From contig JAISBH010000139.1 of assembly GCA_031266295.1 (NCBI GenBank), positions 1 through 10,893 on the forward strand: a DNA stretch of 10,893 nucleotides, read 5' to 3'. The notes under the pieces were generated by a model. The model saw only the letters and a list, made by a program, of their open reading frames with translations, had not been told where the DNA came from and did not search any database. Source of the stretch: Oscillospiraceae bacterium. Lineage in GTDB: Bacteria > Bacillota > Clostridia > Christensenellales > Aristaeellaceae. Positions within the stretch are counted from its first letter, which is position 1. Each line of letters begins with the position of its first letter. A program made the position numbers and the translations under genes. Below, in pieces: positions 6,458 to 10,893 of the stretch.

Positions 6458-7807
6458 ATGCGCTGGAAGGTTTGCGTTTACGCGATTGCGAAGAATGAGA
6501 TCAACTTTGTAGACCAGTGGTATGAATCCATGAAAGAAGCCGACTGGATAGTCGTGCTGGATACCGGTTCCACCGACGGAACCGTGGAACGCCTGCGCGA
6601 GCTGGGCTGCCGCGTCGAGGTCAAGGAGATTAACCCGTGGCGATTTGACGTCGCGCGCAACGAGTCGTTAAAGCTGGTGCCGCCCGAGGCGGATATCTGC
6701 ATCTGCACGGACTTCGACGAAGTTCTGCACAAAGGCTGGCGCGACGTCGTCGAGAAACATTGGACGCCGGACGCGATACAAGGCCGCTACCGTTACACGT
6801 GGAGCTTCAATCCTGACGGCACCGAGGGAACGGTATTCCTGTATGACAAGATCCATATCAGGCGCGACTTTGAGTGGTCGTATCCGGTGCATGAGATCCT
6901 GCGGTACAGGGGTTCGGAAAAGCATGTATTCGTGTCGCTGCCCGGTATGCAGCTGGATCATCACCCCGATCCGGCCAAGAGCCGCGGTTCATACCTGCCA
7001 TTGCTGGAGATGGCGGCGGCCGAAAGTCCCGATAACGACCGCAACATCCACTACCTGGGCCGCGAGTATATGTTCTACCGCCGCTGGCAGGACTGCATAG
7101 ACACGCTGAAGAAGCATCTCGCGTTGCCTAGCGCGACCTGGAAAGAGGAGCGCTGCGCGTCGATGCGGTATATCGGCAGATGTTATGAAAACCTTGGCCA
7201 GACCAGCGCCGCGATGGAGTATTATTGGAAGGCGATCGGCGAAGCGCCCTTTCTGCGCGAACCATATATCGAGATGGCCAAGATGCTCTACCGGCAGGAG
7301 GATTGGTACGGCGTGCTGTTCCTGGTAGACAAGATACTGAAGATACGGACGCGCACGGCCAGCTACATCTGTGAGGCGGACGCGTGGGGCGCGCTGCCGT
7401 ACGACATAGCGTCGATGGCATTCTTTCATGTGGGGAACATACCGATGGCGCTGAACATGGCGCGGGGAGCGCACGACAGAACGCCCAGCGACGAGCGGGT
7501 CAGCAAGAATATTGAATTGTTTGAGATGCTGATTAAGAAGCAGGATGAGATAAACGAGCGGATCGCCATAGCGGGTATAGCGCAGATAACGGTGCCGGAG
7601 AAACGCAACCCGATGTCGTACGATGTGGCCGGATCGATGGCGGCGAACGACTTGATCAATCAGGAACCGGATCGCGGGCTGCTGAACATGGCGTCTCAGT
7701 TAAGATCAGACGTTCCGGACTTGAACCTGAACGGGCGATCCCGATTCATGCCGATGAATGCGGCCGATGCGACCATAGCGTTCGATCCTGCCGAAATTCG
7801 CTCCTGA
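6458..7807 (+). CDS. Family 2 glycosyltransferase with C-terminal TPR-like repeats
   Basis: A 449-residue cytosolic protein. The first 165 residues are a GT-A fold family 2 glycosyltransferase, transferring a sugar from a nucleotide-sugar donor. Visible marks are the N-terminal CVYAIAKNE (6-14), VVLDTGSTDGTVE (32-44), the DVARNES segment (64-70), the metal-binding DFD motif at D85-D87 (CTDFDEV) and the YPVHE block (142-146). Residues about 190-345 form helical pairs of TPR type (HYLGREYMFYRRW, RYIGRCYENLGQTSAAMEYYWKAI written here in parts: RYIGRCYENLG then AAMEYYWKAI, followed by PYIEMAKMLYRQEDWYGVL). A polar tail from about 370 has no recognised domain. The acceptor is unknown; related proteins often sit in envelope polysaccharide or protein glycosylation loci, but no such neighbours are seen. 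The ATG follows GGGAGG (6445-6450) by seven bases. The gene is monocistronic, closed by a strong hairpin. Confidence 0.85.
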   Translation: MRWKVCVYAIAKNEINFVDQWYESMKEADWIVVLDTGSTDGTVERLRELGCRVEVKEINPWRFDVARNESLKLVPPEADICICTDFDEVLHKGWRDVVEKHWTPDAIQGRYRYTWSFNPDGTEGTVFLYDKIHIRRDFEWSYPVHEILRYRGSEKHVFVSLPGMQLDHHPDPAKSRGSYLPLLEMAAAESPDNDRNIHYLGREYMFYRRWQDCIDTLKKHLALPSATWKEERCASMRYIGRCYENLGQTSAAMEYYWKAIGEAPFLREPYIEMAKMLYRQEDWYGVLFLVDKILKIRTRTASYICEADAWGALPYDIASMAFFHVGNIPMALNMARGAHDRTPSDERVSKNIELFEMLIKKQDEINERIAIAGIAQITVPEKRNPMSYDVAGSMAANDLINQEPDRGLLNMASQLRSDVPDLNLNGRSRFMPMNAADATIAFDPAEIRS

Positions 7808-7838
7808 CGGGGCGGGCGACTCTGGTACGCTGGGGAAA

Positions 7839-7864
7839 ACCCCTCCGCCGTAAGGCGGAGGGGT
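7839..7864 (+). terminator. Intrinsic terminator-like hairpin, 11-bp stem
   Basis: ACCCCTCCGCC (7839-7849) pairs perfectly with GGCGGAGGGGT (7854-7864) around a GTAA loop, 32 bases after the glycosyltransferase stop. The T-tract on the + strand is weak (AACTTTG). On the - strand the stem is followed by TTT, but no - strand gene approaches from the right. Confidence 0.65.
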
Positions 7865-8148
7865 AACTTTGTGCGGCGCAATGATATTTTTGTTATGTAT
7901 GCAGGATGCTTTTACCTGTACGTATCGTCGTATAAATGAGATGTGGAAAATTATGTTTGCTTTAAGGAGGGATTTCAGTGAAAAAAATATCGACCTGTAC
8001 AAAAGCCGGGGTAAGTTCATTAGCATAGTTGCCGAGTATCGCGCGGCAACTGTCATCATACTTGCTTTGCCAAACGCCGCCGAACTCTGCCGATATTGAA
8101 TGCCGTTTCCAACCGACTTAACCACCGATTATTATGTTATACTAACCG
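7865..8148. other. A+T-richer intergenic stretch with mini-ORF and hairpin
   Basis: Between the glycosyltransferase terminator and the rpn promoter there is no full-size gene. The base composition drops visibly in G+C compared with the genes to the left. It contains a -10-like TATAAAT (7931-7937) without a good -35, a 16-codon ORF with a strong ribosome binding site (7978-8028), and a hairpin AGTTGCCG/CGGCAACT (8027-8034 with 8044-8051). A second -10-like element, TGT-TATACT, lies at 8135-8143. A 76-codon frame at 7869-8099 has no ribosome binding site and is not called. Confidence 0.5.
7978..8028 (+). CDS. Possible 16-residue peptide or remnant of a small gene
   Basis: GTG at 7978 is preceded by TAAGGAGG (7963-7970) with a seven-base spacer, as good a ribosome binding site as any in the window. 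It opens a 16-codon frame encoding MKKISTCTKAGVSSLA, ending in TAG at 8026-8028. A TATAAAT at 7931-7937 could be the -10 element. The stop is immediately followed by an 8-bp hairpin (8027-8051). Beyond TAG the same frame is open for another 30 codons to TAA at 8119-8121, so the ORF may be the start of a slightly longer gene broken by a nonsense change. A leader peptide or small secreted/regulatory peptide is also possible. Nothing in the sequence identifies a function. Confidence 0.35.
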   Translation: MKKISTCTKAGVSSLA

Positions 8149-8178
8149 TTGACAAACCCGTGATGTGCATGATAGAAT
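8149..8178 (+). promoter_or_regulatory. Near-consensus sigma-A promoter of the rpn gene
   Basis: TTGACA (8149-8154, perfect) is followed after 18 bases by TAGAAT (8173-8178, five of six). Transcription would begin near 8185, so the leader is only about 15 bases and starts just ahead of the GGAGGT ribosome binding site (8191-8196). Confidence 0.8.
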
Positions 8179-8200
8179 TAGATAGCAATCGGAGGTAATG

Positions 8201-9091
8201 ATGGACGATAATACTGGTGGGTTTGTAATCGGTCAGAACATCAATCGAGGGTATAGGGCTGATGTATTCTCGAAGGTTTTCAATGAAGAAAGCGCAGCGT
8301 TAAGTGCTTATAACGCTGTATCCGGACAGCATTACCCGCCGGAGACGCCGATCAAGATTGTGACGCTTTCGAACGTATTTATCAAAGGACGCGTCAACGA
8401 TTTAGCGTTCTTTGTTGGCGATAAGCTCGTAATCTTGATTGAGCATCAATCGACGCTCAATCCGAATATGGCATTGAGATTGCTTGTGTATATTGCGTTG
8501 GTGTACGATTCGATATACAAAGACGATAATACAATCTACGGTACTAAAGCTGTAGAGCTTCGTGAACCGGAGTTTTATGTGCTGTATAATGGTAAAGAGC
8601 CGATGAAGCGGCCTGTTGAAGAGAAGAGGCTTTCCGAGTTATTTATAAAGTCTGAAACTCCGCATGAGTTTAACCTTGATCTAAAAGTCAAGGTTTACGA
8701 TATTAATGCCGCTGAAAATACTGATATGGTTGCGAAGAGCAACGAACTGAGCGGTTATGTGTATTTGATTCAGCGTGTTAACTATTATGTATCGATGAGC
8801 GAAGTTGAGACTGCGCCGATATTGAAGGCGATTGCCGATACAAAGAAGAAAGGATATTTGGTTGAGTTTTTGGAGAAGCATGAATCGGAGGTGGTTAACA
8901 TGCTGCTTTACGAGTTTAATGTTGATCGATATGCCGCTGTTCAGAGGAGTGAAGGGCGGAATGAGGGGCGTTACGGCGCGGCGATTGATCTTATACGAAG
9001 CGGCATCACCCTACCAGCGACTATAGCCATAGCTGGCGGTATCACAATCGACCAGGCAACCGACCTAATCCGCCAATACGCCCAAAAATGA
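8201..9091 (+). CDS. Rpn-family PD-(D/E)XK nuclease (YhgA-like, RpnL-type)
   Basis: A 296-residue protein (297 if ATG at 8198 is used) of the Rpn/YhgA-like PD-(D/E)XK family, DNA endonucleases first described as recombination-promoting and sometimes labelled transposases. The ADVFSKVFNE helix (residues 21-30, counted from 8198) leads to the core NDLAFFVGDKLVILIEHQST (67-86), placing catalytic D68, E82 and Q84. YYVLY-like FYVLYNG (126-132) and ELSGYVYLI (183-191) are further family segments. After an EGRNEGR hinge (252-258) comes a helical C-terminal domain. ATG 8201 is preferred because GGAGG at 8191-8195 is five bases upstream; ATG 8198 is too close. The gene is richer in A+T than its neighbours and has its own promoter and a hairpin after the stop, suggesting an acquired, self-contained unit. 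A probable internal gene starts at 8900. Confidence 0.85.
   Translation: MDDNTGGFVIGQNINRGYRADVFSKVFNEESAALSAYNAVSGQHYPPETPIKIVTLSNVFIKGRVNDLAFFVGDKLVILIEHQSTLNPNMALRLLVYIALVYDSIYKDDNTIYGTKAVELREPEFYVLYNGKEPMKRPVEEKRLSELFIKSETPHEFNLDLKVKVYDINAAENTDMVAKSNELSGYVYLIQRVNYYVSMSEVETAPILKAIADTKKKGYLVEFLEKHESEVVNMLLYEFNVDRYAAVQRSEGRNEGRYGAAIDLIRSGITLPATIAIAGGITIDQATDLIRQYAQK
8900..9091 (+). CDS. Nested in-frame short product of rpn (RpnS-type), predicted
   Basis: Within the nuclease gene, ATG at 8900-8902 is in frame (residue 235) and follows GGAGGTG (8887-8893) with a six-base spacer, an ideal initiation site that is better than the site of the full-length protein. The product would be 63 residues, MLLYEFNVDRY through QYAQK, containing the EGRNEGR hinge and the helical C-terminal domain but none of the PD-(D/E)XK core. 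E. coli rpn genes are reported to encode such an in-frame short protein, RpnS, which binds and inhibits the toxic full-length nuclease. A weak internal promoter, TTGCCG (8832-8837), 17 bases, TATTTG (8855-8860), could supply a separate transcript. The initiation site is seen; the antitoxin role is inferred. Confidence 0.6.
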   Translation: MLLYEFNVDRYAAVQRSEGRNEGRYGAAIDLIRSGITLPATIAIAGGITIDQATDLIRQYAQK

Positions 9092-9093
9092 AA

Positions 9094-9119
9094 AAGCCAG
9101 CCTCTTAAGAGACTGGCTT
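9094..9119 (+). terminator. Hairpin directly after the rpn stop
   Basis: AAGCCAG (9094-9100) pairs with CTGGCTT (9113-9119), with CTC/GAG pairing inside around a TTAA loop and one C/A mismatch. It begins three bases after the stop, preceded by an A-run. No T-tract follows immediately (CGATGGG), so it may protect the 3' end or terminate weakly. Confidence 0.5.
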
Positions 9120-9244
9120 CGATGGGCTGGTTATTTGCGGCTTACTCAATCCCGCCCGTATGACTGGGCGTTGCGCATTCACTCCCTTTTGCACAGGTCG
9201 AAGAATTTCATTATCCCACTAGGATTTTAGCAGCAATAATAACA

Positions 9245-9278
9245 AACCGGGACTGCCGCGCTAGCGGCAGTCCCGGTT
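9245..9278 (-). terminator. Strong intrinsic terminator of the DUF378 gene
   Basis: A perfect 15-bp stem, 9245-9259 with 9264-9278, has a four-base loop (GCTA). Read on the - strand it is followed by TTTGTTATTATTG, a T-rich tract, so it terminates the - strand gene 21 bases upstream. The 9120-9244 gap holds nothing else beyond a minor CGCCC/GGGCG hairpin at 9153-9170. Confidence 0.8.
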
Positions 9279-9298
9279 GCATACCCCCTACATACCCC

Positions 9299-9511
9299 TT
9301 AATCCCTTACGGCGTCCCGATCCCGGTCGTGGTCGCGGAACAGCAGCGATATGCACCACAGCCCCGCCAGCGCAATCAAGCCGTATATCACGCGGCTGAT
9401 AACCGCGCCCTGGCCCCCGAATACATACCCAATCAAGTCAAACTGGAATATCGCGATCAAACCCCAGTTTATCGCGCCCAGGATTACCAACAGCAGTGAA
9501 AAACGATCCAC
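9299..9511 (-). CDS. DUF378 (YuzA-like) small membrane protein
   Basis: A 70-residue protein with two predicted membrane helices, residues about 4-22 and 39-58. The first contains LVILGAINWGLI, the signature of DUF378, a short family of unknown function common in Bacillota. The C-terminus is a charged tail rich in Arg and Asp (FRDHDRDRDAVRD). The start is GTG at 9511. GAGGAGG lies upstream with an 11-base spacer, rather long, but the nearer ATG (9519) is in another frame that stops after 11 codons, and no other in-frame start exists. It follows the PRK06851-like gene by 106 bases in the same direction; a possible promoter of its own lies between them. Confidence 0.8.
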   Translation of the reverse strand: MDRFSLLLVILGAINWGLIAIFQFDLIGYVFGGQGAVISRVIYGLIALAGLWCISLLFRDHDRDRDAVRD

Positions 9512-9588
9512 TTGGACATGCGCCTCCTCATTACATTTTACTTTGCGTATTGTGCCCGAATTTCGGAGGGTTATGCCGCCGTTGTTAT

Positions 9589-9617
9589 ATAATAAATTTC
9601 ATTGTCTAGCCCTACAA
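9589..9617 (-). promoter_or_regulatory. Possible promoter of the DUF378 gene
   Basis: On the - strand TTGTAG (9617-9612) and TATTAT (9594-9589) are spaced by 17 bases. The -10 matches at five of six positions and the -35 poorly. The resulting leader would be about 70 bases and contains a small CCGAA/TTCGG palindrome (9556-9566). Confidence 0.35.
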
Positions 9618-10721
9618 TCAATCGAAATCGTACGCCGACCGTTTGACGTCGTCCGCGAACGCTTGCTCCAGCACGGCAAGCGCGGCCTCGGTCATCATCC
9701 TCATCACCTGTTCATCCGCGTATTCTTCCCGCATACGGTCGATGCGCTGACGCGTCTGCCGCGCCAGATCCAGCGCGTACGCCGCCTTCTCCATCAACTG
9801 CTCCACCATCAGTTCGTCATATGCCAGCGCGTGCAGGGTATGCTGGCTGAACGTCTCCGCCGCAGGCATAGCCAGGCGCAGATCGATCGTCCGCTGCGCC
9901 GCGTCCGCCAGCACGTGCACGCTCACCTCCGACGTGATGAACAATCCCAGCTCCGGTATCAGCAGATGCGCAATCCGGCCCGGCTGACAATGCTCCATCG
10001 CGCACATCACATGCAATCCCTTTGACAGCGCCGCGTCCCTAAGCTTTGACAAAGGCGCATGGAAGTCGCTGCCCCACGGGCCTGACAGCCGCCACAGCCT
10101 CGGCATAATCACGGTGTCCAGGTGCTGAATGAATCCTCGCGCCGTTATCGCCTCCACGAAGAACCGCGATTCCACGCCATCGCCGCTGTCCTCCCTGTAC
10201 GCCGTGATGGACTCTATCCACGGCCTGAGCATACTGTCCAGCGCAGCTTGGTTGAATACGCGAGCGTACTCATCCTCGGCGTCGGCTCGCAGCGGCGCGG
10301 CCGCTTCCATATACCGGATCACGCGCGACTCATACGACAACGTCTCTTCGGCCAGCGCCTTTATCGCATCAAGGCGCGCGCCGGATCTCACGGTGCGCAG
10401 CGCCTCGTCCAGATCAATGCACACCGACGCTGTATCGCACGGATCGCACGTGTCAGCGGATGTGATTATCAGCGAGAGCCTGGGGCACACCACGCCCTCG
10501 ATCAACTCGGGTTCCAGCGGGCTGTGAAGCACGTCAGCTTCGTAGCCGCGCTCCAATATACGCTTCACGGCGGCGGCTATCGCTGACGCCCGCGCTTTCC
10601 CATAACCTCCGCGAACGCGTATCCGTCTCTCAGCGTTCCCGCCCAGCATCCTTTCGGGATCGAACATTACATACCCGTCGCGCGTGTACGCGCCAATAAA
10701 TCCATGCCTGGTCGGCTGCAT
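9618..10721 (-). CDS. PRK06851-like tandem P-loop protein with lost Walker A motifs
   Basis: A 367-residue protein built from two similar halves (about 5-90 and 186-266), the arrangement of the PRK06851 family of Bacillota, predicted cytosolic ATPases of unknown function. Matching segments are GFIGAYTRDGYV with FFVEAITARGFI, GYEADVLHSPLEPELIEGVV with GLHVMCAMEHCQPGRIAHLL, and CPRLSLIITS with IPELGLFITS. In ordinary members each half has a GxPGTGKS Walker A loop. Here the first reads RGGYGKARAS (37-46) and the second SGPWGSDFHAPL (213-224), so neither can bind nucleotide in the usual way. A helical middle (about 105-180) and C-terminus (290-367) are charged. The overall length is normal for the family, so this is substitution rather than truncation. 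The ATG at 10721 follows AAGGGGGA with a seven-base spacer. Possible -10 element TACAAT lies at 10791-10786. The family assignment is from memory of its sequence pattern. Confidence 0.6.
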   Translation of the reverse strand: MQPTRHGFIGAYTRDGYVMFDPERMLGGNAERRIRVRGGYGKARASAIAAAVKRILERGYEADVLHSPLEPELIEGVVCPRLSLIITSADTCDPCDTASVCIDLDEALRTVRSGARLDAIKALAEETLSYESRVIRYMEAAAPLRADAEDEYARVFNQAALDSMLRPWIESITAYREDSGDGVESRFFVEAITARGFIQHLDTVIMPRLWRLSGPWGSDFHAPLSKLRDAALSKGLHVMCAMEHCQPGRIAHLLIPELGLFITSEVSVHVLADAAQRTIDLRLAMPAAETFSQHTLHALAYDELMVEQLMEKAAYALDLARQTRQRIDRMREEYADEQVMRMMTEAALAVLEQAFADDVKRSAYDFD

Positions 10722-10785
10722 TGGCTGTCCCCCTTTTCGATTGAACCCGCTCGAAAATCCATTGGGTACACTCGATTAAGGGATT

Positions 10786-10814
10786 GTATGCGCGCGCGCC
10801 ACGAGGCAGAACCT
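10786..10814 (-). promoter_or_regulatory. Weak promoter candidate of the PRK06851-like gene
   Basis: On the - strand a good -10, TACAAT (10791-10786), is preceded after 17 bases by a poor -35, TTCTGC (10814-10809). The leader would be about 60 bases. Support is limited to the -10 element. Confidence 0.3.
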
Positions 10815-10845
10815 GCGGCGGAGCCTTCATCGGCCTTTGCCGCCA

Positions 10846-10893
10846 GGGGAACCCCCTCTGCCGCTGCGGCGGCATCTCCCCCTAGGGGGGCGA
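10846..10893 (-). repeat. Terminal copy of the palindromic repeat, inverted
   Basis: Reverse-complemented, this end matches repeat unit B of the left end: 10849-10883 agrees with 203-237 at 33 of 35 bases, and 10846-10873 also resembles 304-330. Both differences in the B core (T/C, A/G) fall at paired positions of the TGTCGC/GCGACA stem, so pairing is kept. The copy runs into the end of the window. Confidence 0.8.

Noticed and set aside
7869..8099. A 76-codon frame on the + strand before rpn
   Set aside because: No ribosome binding site at any of its possible starts, and no recognisable domain; the SD in this region fits the GTG at 7978 in another frame.
7864..9119. rpn gene as the transposase of an insertion sequence
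   Set aside because: No terminal inverted repeats or target duplications were found around it; Rpn/YhgA-like proteins are often labelled transposase without belonging to an IS.
9351..10025. A 224-codon + strand frame opposite the PRK06851-like and DUF378 genes
   Set aside because: Its translation is rich in His, Arg and Gln as expected for antisense frames, and both opposite genes have family patterns.
1..10893. tRNA or rRNA genes
   Set aside because: No cloverleaf with a TTCRANNC T-loop or rRNA-like block was found on either strand by eye; a covariance-model scan was not possible.

Overview
The window looks like a piece of chromosome from a GC-rich, low-profile member of the Bacillota (class Clostridia, probably an uncultured gut-type lineage). 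This is inferred from the gene families: a YhaM-type exoribonuclease, a clostridial TtcA-like ATPase, a PRK06851-like protein of spore-formers and a DUF378 protein. Strong AAGGAGG-type ribosome binding sites and sigma-A-like promoters agree with it. No ribosomal marker is present, so the species cannot be named. Both ends of the window lie in the same GC-rich palindromic repeat family in opposite orientations, which is what a short-read contig broken at repeats would look like.

Layout. 1-449: gene-free palindromic repeats, then a promoter. 450-3328 (+): a two-gene operon with a 4-base overlap, an HD-domain 3'-5' exoribonuclease (YhaM type) and an exported peptide-type solute-binding protein without its ABC transporter. 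A 17-bp stem terminator separates it from 3438-4844 (-), a single reading frame joining a TtcA-like tRNA thiolation ATPase to a complete dUTPase. Diverging from it over 60 bp is 4905-5543 (+), a cytosolic CBM9-like protein. It converges on 5540-6256 (-), a divergent PlsC-type acyltransferase; the two stop codons share one TTAA. 6458-7807 (+) is a family 2 glycosyltransferase with TPR-like repeats, closed by an 11-bp stem terminator.

7864-9091 is visibly richer in A+T. It holds a 16-codon mini-ORF with a textbook ribosome binding site, then an Rpn-family PD-(D/E)XK nuclease gene with its own near-consensus promoter. Inside the nuclease gene, an in-frame ATG preceded by GGAGGTG marks a probable second product made of the C-terminal 63 residues, matching the gene-within-gene toxin/antitoxin layout described for E. 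coli rpn genes. This is the most likely defence-type system in the window.

9299-9511 (-) is a two-helix DUF378 membrane protein with a strong terminator. 9618-10721 (-) is a PRK06851-like protein built from two repeated P-loop-type halves, both of which have lost the Walker A signature. The remaining bases hold a possible promoter and the terminal repeat.

The genes are mostly unrelated housekeeping or envelope functions in short transcription units. The points most worth attention are the nested rpn gene, the TtcA-dUTPase fusion and the degenerate tandem P-loop protein.
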